In this document: positions 44,256 to 53,592 of the stretch, piece by piece | Numbering within the stretch: the first letter of the stretch is position 1 | Layout: each line of letters opens with the position of its first letter | Source of the DNA: DATMNR01 sp963702765 | Lineage (GTDB): Bacteria; Chloroflexota; Ktedonobacteria; Ktedonobacterales; Ktedonobacteraceae | Assembly: GCA_963702765.1 (NCBI GenBank) | Contig: CAVPEB010000001.1 | Span: forward strand, 45,357 to 109,356 | Length of the DNA stretch: 64,000 bases | Direction: 5' to 3' | The notes under the pieces: generated by a model | Databases searched by the model: none | Seen by the model: only the letters and a program-made list of their open reading frames with translations | Told to the model about the DNA's origin: nothing | Program-made: the position numbers and the translations under genes

Positions 44256-45474
44256 ATGCAGCGCTGCCACTTTTGTGGATATGAATTTCCCGAAAATGCC
44301 CGTTTCTGTGGGAATTGTGGACGAGTGCCTACTCTTGGCACTGCTCTTGATACTGCTTCACCAACGTTCGCCTCTTCGCCAGATGAGTTCGCATCTACTA
44401 TAGCTACTTCACCTTTGCAACAAGGATATCAAATAGCCTGGGAAGATGAAGAGGAGCAGAGAAGACGTGGCGCTATACTTCCCCTACCTATCCCATTTGG
44501 GACAGAGGGATCTTCGGCTGCAGGACAAGCGCCCATGGTACAGGGAACTCCTTCATTCAATAATGTGCCAACCATTCAGGGTACACCAACGGGGATGGCG
44601 GGTTCGGCGCCTCCTTACACTGTTGCCGGTCCAACACCATCTTCACCTTATATTGCTCCATCGCCAGGGCAACAAGCAAACTTTGGACCTCAACCATCGT
44701 CCTGGACAAACCAGCCAATGCCGCATTATGCTCAGCCAACTGGCACACAACGTCACAAGTTACCTGAACATGAACATCCTGAGAAACAACACCATCTTCA
44801 CCACGAACATCATCAACATCATGTTCATTCAAATACCTATAAAATCGGTTCTACCGCCAAATCGGCTACCGGAGGTGTTACAAAGACCATCCTTATCATC
44901 ACCGTTGGAGTAGTTATAGTTGCTGGTTGGCGCAAGCGCATTTGCATTCGCATTTCGCTCTCACATACCCGGTCTTACGGCTATTTTCCCTGCTACATCC
45001 AGCAATAGTAGCAACCATCCCGCCAACACAAATGTCTGTGGTGGCTCTACTGGCGTTGCCTGCCCAGTAACAACTTCCTCATCCTCCCAACAAGCGAGTG
45101 GTCAATCAACAGGTAATTTCAGTTTCACGGGAGATGTTTCTGGAACCATGACAAATACCACATTCCTTGCGTGTGGTGTCACTCAAGGGAATTCATATGT
45201 GATGCAAGTCGATGGTATTCTTGGAGGCACTCAGTATAAGTTTCTCATTGGTATACTTTCCTATAAAGGACCAGGAACGTACACTTCACACCTCACAGTT
45301 GATCTGATACATAGCTCGAATAATCTGGCATTAGGCAATGATGGAAGACTTCCCGTGAGTATCAGTATCACTAACGGCGGTAAGGCTGGTACAGTCAGTT
45401 CTGATCTAGTGGGAATACTTAGCGGTTTTCAGCCATCAAAGGGGCATGTATCAGCCAACTGGACGTGCGCTTGA
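44256..45474 (+). CDS. Zinc-ribbon, His-rich, single-pass surface protein with frameshift
   Basis: Joined across one frameshift it makes ~405 residues. The start is a double-CxxC zinc ribbon (CHFCGYEFPENARFCGNC). A Pro/Ser/Thr/Gln-rich linker follows, then a very His-rich stretch at ~168-190 (HEHPEKQHHLHHEHHQHH), and a membrane helix (TKTILIITVGVVIV, continued LLVGASAFAFAF). A Ser/Thr-rich outer region ends in a beta-rich domain with paired Cys. The frame shifts near 44918-44921, where one extra base (or two missing) splits the helix. Zinc-ribbon plus outer-domain proteins are common in this phylum. The His tract may bind metal. AGGGAGGATC lies before the ATG. Confidence 0.7.
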
Positions 45475-45482
45475 ACGATGAT

Positions 45483-45540
45483 CCAGGATGTCATTGTGAT
45501 ATAGTGAAGTACTTTTTCTAATTCCAACACGACATCCTGG
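45483..45540. terminator. Inverted repeat, possible terminator
   Basis: CCAGGATGTC (45483-45492) and GACATCCTGG (45531-45540) are perfect 10-bp arms around a 38-base A+T-rich loop. They lie just after the zinc-ribbon gene. Confidence 0.5.
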
Positions 45541-45561
45541 CATTGGAGACCAACGTGAAAC

Positions 45562-46809
45562 ATGCGGCTCCCGCTTCAGAGGCTGGGCCTATCTACCGCT
45601 ATCTGGCAAAAAGTATTCACCTATATTTTAATTACGCTTGTAGGTTTCAATTTACGTTCGGTGCTACTCGGCGTACCCCCTGTTTTGCCACTCATTCAGC
45701 ACGATCTAGGGCTTTCGTATACTTTGACTGGATTCCTGACCGCGTTACCTGTGCTTGTACTGGCAGTAGGAGCCTGGCCATCAGGACTTCTTGCAGAGCG
45801 CATTGGCGCGCGACTGAGTGTCTCAATCGGCCTGGGACTGCTTGCAATAGGTACACTTTTGCGTGCTTTCAGGCTAAGCATACCCTCCTTATTCTTCTTC
45901 ACATTGATATTGAGCATTGGCATCACCATGTCTCAAACGGCTGTACCCGTACTGATACGCCGCTGGTATCCAAAACAAATCGGGCTGGTATCAGCACTGT
46001 TCAGCGATGGACTGATTTTGGGCGAAGCTGTTGCGGCAGGCATTACGGTTCTGATCATGGTACGATTTCTGGGAAGTGACGACTGGACAGGTACATTTGT
46101 TTTCTGGGGCATACCTATCGTTGTACTCTTCGTTTTATGGCTCTTACTTGCCCCGCCTGGACCTGCAAAGGCAACCAGACCACGTTTCTCTCGTCAACAT
46201 GCAACAACAAAATTACTGGATTCGAAGTCGCCTGACCAACGAAAACGTGTGAACGCGCTGCATTTAGGAATTCTGGTAGGCGGAGGCAGTCTCATCTATT
46301 TTGGCATGAACGCCTGGATTGCTTCGTATAATCAAGCACTACACCAATCATTTATCACACCGGCCGCTTTGCTATCGCTAAATGCAGCGCAATTACCAGT
46401 CAGCATAGGGGTGACATTTGTCGCGCAATATATAGCAGGTCGTCGCTGGCCCTTTATTCTTGCTGGCATTATTAGTGCCATCGCAATAACTGGTTGGATC
46501 TTCACCCCTGCTGAACTACAACCTCTCTGGGCAGCATTGCTCGGTGGAAGTGGGGCACTTGTCTTTACGCTTGGTATAGCATTGCCACCACTTCTGGCAT
46601 CGCCACAGGAAGTAGGGCGTCTCACTGGCATCACCCTCTCGCTCACATACGGTGTGGCTTTTGTTGGGCCATTTATCGGAGGAGCTTTATGGGATCATTT
46701 CAATGTGCCGGCGCTGGCTTTTGTGCCAGTAGTTGTAGCCAGCATTCTGCTGATTGTGCTTGGCGCCCTACTCCCCTCACGATCCTCATTCGGCATTCAG
46801 CCGCGATGA
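45562..46809 (+). CDS. MFS transporter, CynX/NimT-like
   Basis: A 415-residue, twelve-helix major facilitator. The first cytoplasmic loop has GLLAERIGARLSVSIGLG (MFS motif A-like), and NLRSVLLGVPPVLPLI in helix 1 is typical of the cyanate/2-nitroimidazole transporter branch. The central loop (ATRPRFSRQHATTKLLDSKS) splits the two halves. The transported compound is unknown. GGAG lies upstream of the ATG at 45562, within the outer arm of the preceding hairpin region. Confidence 0.85.
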   Translation: MRLPLQRLGLSTAIWQKVFTYILITLVGFNLRSVLLGVPPVLPLIQHDLGLSYTLTGFLTALPVLVLAVGAWPSGLLAERIGARLSVSIGLGLLAIGTLLRAFRLSIPSLFFFTLILSIGITMSQTAVPVLIRRWYPKQIGLVSALFSDGLILGEAVAAGITVLIMVRFLGSDDWTGTFVFWGIPIVVLFVLWLLLAPPGPAKATRPRFSRQHATTKLLDSKSPDQRKRVNALHLGILVGGGSLIYFGMNAWIASYNQALHQSFITPAALLSLNAAQLPVSIGVTFVAQYIAGRRWPFILAGIISAIAITGWIFTPAELQPLWAALLGGSGALVFTLGIALPPLLASPQEVGRLTGITLSLTYGVAFVGPFIGGALWDHFNVPALAFVPVVVASILLIVLGALLPSRSSFGIQPR

Positions 46810-46829
46810 TTTGAGCCATCAAACATATA

Positions 46830-47219
46830 TCAGACTTTTACTGCCTTAAAGGCACTGAAGGCTTCCTTGAACATTGCCCTGTGATGTTTCTCACGTTCAA
46901 GTGCGAGCTTGAAACTGGCCTCTGCCTCACCACGTCCATCTTCCTCTGCTTCACGGACAAAGCGCGGATACATCTCCTCGATCTCATAATCTTCACCGTT
47001 AGCGGCCTCATCCAGGTTATCGATGGTCATTCCTACTTCTCCCGCAGCACGCATATGGCTGATCCCATGTATGGTTTCAGCACCGGCCGCTTCCAAAAAC
47101 AACTGGGCAATTTCTGGATGTCCTTCTTGCATGGCCTGCATCGCAAACGCCGTATATTCTAGTCGAGCTTTTGCCTCACCGGCTATAGCTGCCTGTAAGT
47201 TAGTCTCTGTCTTTGTCAT
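46830..47219 (-). CDS. Rubrerythrin-family ferritin-like diiron protein
   Basis: A 129-residue four-helix diiron protein. Iron ligands appear in GEAKARLEYTAFA, AAGAETIHGISHMRA, MYPRFVREAEEDGRGEAE and ALEREKHHRAMF. The C-terminal rubredoxin domain of classical rubrerythrin is missing, as in many short homologues. It is probably a peroxide-scavenging enzyme that draws electrons from another protein. GGAGGAAATATT precedes the ATG. Confidence 0.9.
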   Translation of the reverse strand: MTKTETNLQAAIAGEAKARLEYTAFAMQAMQEGHPEIAQLFLEAAGAETIHGISHMRAAGEVGMTIDNLDEAANGEDYEIEEMYPRFVREAEEDGRGEAEASFKLALEREKHHRAMFKEAFSAFKAVKV

Positions 47220-47586
47220 AATATTTCCTCCTAATTATATTTCATCAAACAATTTTTAAATACGTTCAGGCAAAGCCAGCAATTGCTGGTAGCCTATCAC
47301 TTACACAATAGCACAGTGATATCACATTCCTCTCACAGCCCGGTGCTTCAGCCTAACAAAACTATCACGCTCTCACTCAAACTTCCCGTAATTACCTTGA
47401 GAACGGCCAGCGACAAAAATTGTTACCTCTTTGTGAGGATTAGCTCCCACTATCGTGAGTGTATTGTGACAAAAGAAGTGTATGTTCAAAGCAACATAAA
47501 AGCTCTTTTATCATTTTGAGCAAACCTGTTCGATGAAGGTTATTGAGAAGATTCCTGCATCTGACATATACATCTGGAGGAAACAA
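47220..47586. other. ~370-base intergenic region
   Basis: The region holds the perfect 14-base palindrome CCAGCAATTGCTGG at 47276-47289, 57 bases upstream of the rubrerythrin ATG, where a repressor of that gene could bind. Nothing else is recognised. Confidence 0.45.
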
Positions 47587-47818
47587 ATGTTACACAGCGA
47601 AAATGAATTTCGCCAGCCTCTCTCAATGGATGAAGCCCCTAGAAGGGAGCATCTGCGAATGGTGTGGAAAACCCGCCGAGCACCAGTTCATTGTGCTAGG
47701 TGGGAAATGCCACAGTGAGAGCGCTCTTTTTTGCCGTACATGTGGGGACGCATTCGTTTGTGCCTCTGCCAGTTTTCTTTGTCGCGAAGTAACAGCAGAA
47801 GAAGCGGTCTATGGATGA
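47587..47818 (+). CDS. Small zinc-finger protein, one +1 frameshift
   Basis: TGGAGG lies 8 bases before the ATG at 47587, which reads MLHSENEFRQPLSMDEA. After the C4 run at 47636-47639 the good frame is LEGSICEWCGKPAEHQF..., ending CRTCGDAFVCASASFL. Removing one C gives a 76-residue protein with two CxxC pairs that probably bind zinc. The function is unknown. It converges on the sulfatase gene with a 10-base overlap. Confidence 0.65.
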
Positions 47819-49149
47819 ATGCTCCAGAATATTAAACAAAGCGCCGTTGGATAGGAAGGAGACATATGCTCCGGATCATTTAATTCCGCACCTTCCGGCG
47901 CAGATACTGGCCCGTGTAGTAAGGGATCGTCGGTAGCATACATCCAATTATAAAGGCGCTCGCGCAACTCTTCCAAAATGGTACCTACAGATTGATCATA
48001 CGCCAGATTATAGGCTTCATTGGGATCGAAAATTAAGTCGTATAGCTGCTCCAAAGGCCTTAACCGCTTTTCCCAACCATACTGCATCAACACCTGTTTA
48101 CTTGGGCTATCGTCACAATTAGCCAACACAGGTCCTAGATGGTGATCAAATCGCCGGATATACTTCCAACGTTTCGTGCGTACAGCTCGTTGCGGTTCGT
48201 ATGCAGCATGAAAGGTTACCTCAGCAAACAATGCATCATGGATCTCCTCGGACTCACCTTGTATCAATGGCATGAGTGATCTACCTTGAAGCCAGGATGG
48301 ATGATCAATATTCACAAGATCGCAAATAGTTGGAAAGAGATCAATGTGAGAAACGAGTGACTCAGAGACTTTCCCACCTGTAAAGCCTCCTGGACCACGC
48401 ATAATGAGCATTACACCAGTGCCATGATCGGTTAGATTGCATTTCATACGTGGAAAAGCAATTCCATGATCGGTTGTACAAATTACAAGCGTGTTTTCTG
48501 AGAGGCCATTAGCATCCAATGCTTCAAGCACAGCGCCAATTCCCTGGTCCAATGTCCATGCACTTGCCTTAAAACCGCCCATATCACGACGCGTCTCGTA
48601 TGTATCAGGTAAAGGTATTGGTGGCAAAGAATATTTAATATCCTCTATCGAACCTGGTTTCAAAAAATCACGATGAGTCTCGAAAAAACCTACTGAGAGG
48701 AAAAAGGGCTGAGGTAGATCGTGATTGAGCAACTCGATTGCTGCTGGAGCAACTATATCGGCGCGATTTCCTTCCACACCAGATACGAGATCATAGCCAC
48801 TATCTTTGGGGTCTTTAGAAAGATGTTCCTCGCCGACCAAAACCGAATAATATCCCGCTTTACGAAGCGTATGCACAATATGCCGATTGTAATCGTTGAG
48901 GGAAAAGCCTCGATGTGCCAGGCCAATCATACCAGTGCAATGGGCATATTGACCTGTCAAAAGGCCTGCGCGGCTTGGCGAACATGTTGGAGCAACACAA
49001 AAAGCCTTGCGAAATAAGACACCCTGCTCCGCAAGACGTTGAATGTTAGGCGTCGGGATAGCATACCCATAAGGCTGAACGTAGCGACCAGTATCATGCG
49101 AATGAATATAGAGAATATTTGGATGATCCGAATTCGTGGAGACGATCAT
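47809..49149 (-). CDS. Type I sulfatase
   Basis: A 446-residue alkaline-phosphatase-superfamily sulfatase. The modification motif CSPSRAGLLTG contains the Cys that a formylglycine-generating enzyme converts. Metal ligands include the early Asp region (HSHDTGRYVQPYGY), and CTTDHGIAFPR supplies the later Asp-His. The VRTKRWKYIRRF and DLIFDPNEAYNL segments are usual in the C-terminal half. No signal peptide is visible, so it may act in the cytoplasm. The substrate is unknown. The usual DD pair near the start is replaced by HD, which is worth noting. No FGE gene is in the window. Confidence 0.88.
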   Translation of the reverse strand: MIVSTNSDHPNILYIHSHDTGRYVQPYGYAIPTPNIQRLAEQGVLFRKAFCVAPTCSPSRAGLLTGQYAHCTGMIGLAHRGFSLNDYNRHIVHTLRKAGYYSVLVGEEHLSKDPKDSGYDLVSGVEGNRADIVAPAAIELLNHDLPQPFFLSVGFFETHRDFLKPGSIEDIKYSLPPIPLPDTYETRRDMGGFKASAWTLDQGIGAVLEALDANGLSENTLVICTTDHGIAFPRMKCNLTDHGTGVMLIMRGPGGFTGGKVSESLVSHIDLFPTICDLVNIDHPSWLQGRSLMPLIQGESEEIHDALFAEVTFHAAYEPQRAVRTKRWKYIRRFDHHLGPVLANCDDSPSKQVLMQYGWEKRLRPLEQLYDLIFDPNEAYNLAYDQSVGTILEELRERLYNWMYATDDPLLHGPVSAPEGAELNDPEHMSPSYPTALCLIFWSIHP

Positions 49150-49282
49150 GTATACCCCCAGTGTATGCGAGATATACCAATTCTACCATTAACATTCTAA
49201 CCAGACTATCGTTTAGATGACAAATCCTATTGAGCGTCAAATCGGAAAAGAATATTGTTCATCCGCATCATGAAAGGGCCAG

Positions 49283-50404
49283 TCAAACAATCGCCAACAC
49301 AATATCCTTCATCGTCTGCTGTATCAAGAACTGGATCACGGCATCTACACTGCCAGTCTCTTGAAACAATGCAATCTGTCGATCGGCACCAGTACCTTGC
49401 GGATCTTCCAACAGATTTCGTAGATAATTCATCTCTGTCCTACTGCCAAGATCGTCAACCACTTCATCTACAAAATCCAGTAGTTCGTTTATCGAATCGC
49501 GCATACTAAGACGTCGGCTTTGAGCAAAATCGATTACCTCCGCATCCAGACCTGAACGCATGGCATGCCACTTGTTCTCCTCGATAAAGTGACACGACAA
49601 CATTGGAGCCCATAAATTATTTTTATTGAGCCAGGTCAACTTCGCGATAAGCGCCTGGCAGAGTGCAGCAAGAGCTATCGTGTCGTGAATTGTAGCTGGC
49701 ATATCGAAGATGCGGAATTCAATAGTGCTAAAAAAAGGATGAGGACGAATATCCCACCAGATCCTTTTCCCATTGTCGATGCAATTTGTCCTGATGAGTG
49801 TCTGTACGTAATTATCAAAATCACTCCATGAAGGAAAAACTTCCGGTATCCCGCTTCGTGGAAAGGGTTTCCAGATTGCAGAACGGTATGATTTGAGTCC
49901 GGTATAGCGACCGGCCCAGAAAGGTGAGTTGGTAGAGATAGCCAGCAATTGCGGGAGCCACGTGCGTACCTGGTTCATGAGCAAAACTGCACTCTCTTGA
50001 TTCTCAACGCCAATGTGAACATGCTGGCCAAAGATCAAAATGGAGCGAGCAACGTCTTGTAATTCTTCTTCTAGTTCAGCATAACGGACATATTCTGACC
50101 TGCATTCATTTTGCCACAAAGCAGCAGGATGTGTACCCGCACTAATCAAATCCAGACCCTCCTCTGCAACCAGTTGTGCTAACTTTGCTCTCATCATTCG
50201 CATTTCTTCACGAGCAGTAGGAATATCCGGCATAATATCCGAATTAATCTCCACCGTTGATTGCAACATCTCTGCTTTGATCTGCTCTCCAAATATGGAG
50301 TACCCTTTTTCTAATATGGTATAGATGCGTGGACTTAGCTGACCCGTTTGACGATCCACCATCTGATACTCTTCTTCGATTCCGATAGTGAATGATGCTG
50401 CCAT
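49283..50404 (-). CDS. Carboxylate-amine ligase, YbdK/GCS2 family
   Basis: A 373-residue glutamate-cysteine ligase type-2 protein. Typical segments are TIGIEEEYQMVD, MLQSTVEINSD, ISAGTHPAALW, FGQHVHIGVEN and TIEFRIFDMPATI. The family makes gamma-glutamyl amide bonds with ATP; YbdK itself is weakly active, so the true acceptor is unclear. GAAAGGAAC precedes the ATG. No glutathione or mycothiol genes are adjacent. Confidence 0.9.
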   Translation of the reverse strand: MAASFTIGIEEEYQMVDRQTGQLSPRIYTILEKGYSIFGEQIKAEMLQSTVEINSDIMPDIPTAREEMRMMRAKLAQLVAEEGLDLISAGTHPAALWQNECRSEYVRYAELEEELQDVARSILIFGQHVHIGVENQESAVLLMNQVRTWLPQLLAISTNSPFWAGRYTGLKSYRSAIWKPFPRSGIPEVFPSWSDFDNYVQTLIRTNCIDNGKRIWWDIRPHPFFSTIEFRIFDMPATIHDTIALAALCQALIAKLTWLNKNNLWAPMLSCHFIEENKWHAMRSGLDAEVIDFAQSRRLSMRDSINELLDFVDEVVDDLGSRTEMNYLRNLLEDPQGTGADRQIALFQETGSVDAVIQFLIQQTMKDIVLAIV

Positions 50405-50881
50405 GGTGATGTTCCTTTCAGGATATATCAGACGTACCTTGCATAATGCTAGTTTCTATTACTGGCATCACAAAGCCATCACGCCATGCAACCACTTCAA
50501 CACAATATTCTCACAATATGTGCCATTTTAGGTTTTCCAAGATACGTCTGAATTTCAGATCTTACGTAAGCTATGTGTGCTATAATAATAGCATGATTAG
50601 AACTGATGTTCTTTAATAATATCGTTCCAATCCTGTCATCCTGAGTGAAACGAAGGATCTCGCTCGCTGGACACTAAGATCCTTCGTTTCACTCAGGATG
50701 ACATATAGAAGATCCTCATTTAAGAGGTGGGTAGCATATTCGATGCAGAGGCATCATTTGACTTACCTCTACCCTTTTGGGTCATATCATTTCACCTTGT
50801 ATAAAATTATGTTAAGATGTATCGGTGAGAAAAACCGATCAGATTTCCTGAGAGAAGGTTCCTACCTAAAACGGAGGTACA
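50405..50881. other. ~480-base intergenic region with a large palindrome
   Basis: Apart from the 26-bp inverted repeat at 50635-50702 (listed separately) it is A+T-rich. It presumably carries the promoters of the divergent YbdK-like and GH18-like genes. No RNA gene is seen. Confidence 0.4.
50635..50702. repeat. 26-bp perfect palindrome of the GTCATCCTGAG family
   Basis: The left arm begins GTCATCCTGAGTGAAACG and ends AAGGATCT (50635-50660). Its exact complement is at 50677-50702, with a 16-base loop. The same unit recurs in degenerate form at 57717-57800 and as a short version at 53315-53342. It is most likely a dispersed REP/MITE-like repeat. Confidence 0.75.
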
Positions 50882-52323
50882 GTGGAAACTCCACCAGGAG
50901 GGCGACGCAGGCACCAACCAGTGCCACCAACACAGCCTAGCTATTCCAGAAGCCAGGCAAGACGAACGAATACGCGTCCCCAATCCTATCCAGATCGCAC
51001 GTATCCCTACGTTCGTAGGAAGCCAATACCTCCCGTATTATTGGAACCTGAAGAACGCAAACCAAGAGGCAGATTTCAAAACATTTTCGCCAGATATAGA
51101 GTTCTTCTCCTGATAGTCATTACCTTACTCTCGCTTCTTGTAATTGGTCTGGTTCGTGTCAACGCTCCACAAAGTCCCACTTTACTCTTTCTGGATATGG
51201 GGCCAATGCAATCTCAACAGAATACAACTTCTTCTCAAACCCTTATGCGAGGAAAAGTTGCTTCGTTAGGCTGGATTGTTGGCAAAGATTGCCAGCGTGG
51301 TATACAGGCTTACTTAAAAACAGCCGATACCAATCCTGATGCTGCCCTGGTCGGAACCGGGTGGGTCGATCCTACCAACGGCCATCTGATCAATGGGCAG
51401 AGTAATAACTGCATGTCTGGCAGCCTGAGTATGGACAATGTCGTGCAACTTGTCCATAGCAAAGGCGGTATGGCTTATCTGACCATCACGATGGAAACAG
51501 ATGGCGCGCCACAGGCATGGACCTCCCAACAGCAATCTGACTACATCGCGAAAGCTTCAACCAATCAGAGCTTTATCGACCCCATTATTCAAGAAGTGAA
51601 ACGCGACAACTACGATGGGGTTATCATGGATATGGAAGCTGGCGATCCGAACTATCCTAACATCCAACAAAGCTTCACCACGTTCAACCAGCGTGTTTGG
51701 TCTGCTCTCAAGCCCTTGCACAAACTCTATGGAATTGCGCTCATCCATAAGCTCAGCGACCATGACGAATATTATTATCTGAATGGCTTCGAGAACTGGT
51801 CGACGCTTGCCCATGCCGCTGATTTCATGGTCGTCATGGCTGTCGATCAGTCGTATTTCTCCCCTGGACCAACTGTTAGCGTTCCCTGGCTCCAACAGCT
51901 TCTTGACATACGAACTGAAAACGATGCCTCAAATGCTGACCCATACTATCTGGGAGTTACCTTTATACGGAGCTACCTGGCGTTTAGAGAACGGGAATTG
52001 GGTCTTTGATACTGGCGTAAACTATGCTGATGGAGTGGCGCTCGTCTCAAAGATACCGCAGTCAGAAATCGATAGCCGCAGCGAGCAACTTAAATGATCC
52101 TACATGCGCTCACCTGGTGTATACAGATTCCAATGGCGTCAAACATTCACTCTGGTATCATACTGCCAAAAACCTCTATTACGTTATCTCGAACTTCGAG
52201 AAAATATTGAATCAAGTACCGCAATTTAAACATAGCCACCTGCAAATCGCAGTCTGGTATCGCGCTACCTGGGAACCTGGCGGTGTCTGGTCCTTAGTCG
52301 ACAACATTTTGCCAAATACATAG
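50882..52323 (+). CDS. Membrane-anchored GH18-like glycosidase, two +1 frameshifts
   Basis: Joined across two sites it gives ~479 residues. A polar Arg/Pro-rich cytoplasmic N-terminus precedes a single membrane helix near residue 75 (VLLLIVITLLSLLVIGLV) and a large outer domain. DNYDGVIMDMEAGD matches the GH18 DG..(M)D.E catalytic strand. The frame departs at the TTT at 51961 (should read VTLYGATWRLENGNW) and again at TT 52090 (should read EQLNDPTCAHLVYTD). Removing one T at each restores it. GTG at 50882 is the start, with GGAGG 5-6 bases upstream. A role in cutting cell-wall or exogenous glycans is inferred. A C39-like protease-type gene follows. Confidence 0.72.
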
Positions 52324-52384
52324 TGTATAGTATGTATTATTCATGAGTTATGATCCTATGCGTTCGAGAAGAGGAAGGAACAGA

Positions 52385-53272
52385 ATGTACCAGGAAATGG
52401 ATGAGAATGGAAGGCCCATTCCCCAAATTCGACGGGCTTCTCTGCATGCATCACAAACCACAGCCCCTCTTCAAATAAGTACTGTTCCCTTGCAAACAAG
52501 ACGGACAGTTGTCAGAAAAAGAGTACTACTAATCCCTGCACCGCAGGTACTTCATAAAAAAAGAGTTTTACCAACCTGGTTAATTTTTTTGCTCATAGGA
52601 TTCACCTTTGTAATAGTATTAAATAGCACGATAGCACTTTTTACACATCAGTCACTAACAACCATTGTACTCACACAACAGCTTACTCAAGCGCAATTAG
52701 CGCAACAATCACAACCACTAACTGCGAGCGAAAGAGTCACCGTACATCACCAGGCAAACAGAGCAGAGTATAACAATGACAATCCCGAGTGGCAGGTTTG
52801 GAGCTATTCTGCGTGCTCTGGATGCGCGCTTGCTGCTCTGATGGATGCGTATGGAGCGCAAAAAAATGGGAAACCCCTCAATTGTGGAGATGTGTTAGAG
52901 GTTGAATATAAATTAGGCGTGTATGATCCGGGCACGACTCCAACCAATAGTCGAGGATTGCTCCCACCTGGACAAATAGGCCTGGACAAAACAGCAGCCT
53001 ACTTTGGTTTCGCTTCCGATTACAGCAAAAACGAATCGCTCGACGATTTGATTGCTATGGCAAATTCCGGTACCCCGTCTATCATCAGCATCCCTACACA
53101 CGTAATGATCATTACAGGAGGCGACAGCAAGTACGTAAAACTTGCAGACTCGGGAGGATTGCGCCTCACAACCGTTACGCGCGAACAATTTCTGCATGGT
53201 CTTCCTGGCACCAGACTCTATGCTGGTGAGGCCTGGATTCCAGGTTGGTACTTTACGCTCAAACCAAACTAA
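52385..53272 (+). CDS. Membrane-anchored C39-peptidase-like protein
   Basis: About 295 residues. A polar N-terminus precedes one membrane helix (TWLIFLLIGFTFVIVLNSTI) and then an extracellular papain-fold domain. WSYSACSGCALAALMDAYG holds the likely Cys nucleophile, and SIPTHVMIITGGDSKYVKLADSGG holds His and Asp in the C39-like order. Such domains cleave peptides or are inactive binders. AAGGAACAGA precedes the ATG at 52385; the ATG at 52343 would add 14 basic residues but has no ribosome-binding site. It shares layout with the GH18-like gene just upstream. Confidence 0.78.
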   Translation: MYQEMDENGRPIPQIRRASLHASQTTAPLQISTVPLQTRRTVVRKRVLLIPAPQVLHKKRVLPTWLIFLLIGFTFVIVLNSTIALFTHQSLTTIVLTQQLTQAQLAQQSQPLTASERVTVHHQANRAEYNNDNPEWQVWSYSACSGCALAALMDAYGAQKNGKPLNCGDVLEVEYKLGVYDPGTTPTNSRGLLPPGQIGLDKTAAYFGFASDYSKNESLDDLIAMANSGTPSIISIPTHVMIITGGDSKYVKLADSGGLRLTTVTREQFLHGLPGTRLYAGEAWIPGWYFTLKPN

Positions 53273-53592
53273 CCTGGTAAGTTGCCACCTTTGTCATGCT
53301 GTTACTCCTCACTTGTCATTCTTCGCTGACGCTTAGAATGACATTAGATAGTTTAATCCGTCCCACTTAACTTGATAAGCTGACGATGCAATATGATGAA
53401 TCCATTGCTTTAGCATCCCTACAAACGTGATATTTATATAAACAGCTTGTTTCCTTCGCCTTCGAATAACCTTTTAAGGTACTATCTATGATGGTTACTG
53501 CACATCTCAAGTTATATACTATGTAACGTCTGCTAAAGATAACCATACAGTAAGGTAATATTAATTTTTCTCGCTAAAGAAAGGAACACAGT
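53273..53592. other. ~320-base intergenic region
   Basis: The region contains GTCATTCT...AGAATGAC (53315-53342, 12-base loop or longer), a short relative of the GTCATCCTGAG repeat. It lies before the pentose-phosphate operon and its promoter is presumably here. No clear -35/-10 was found. Confidence 0.4.
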
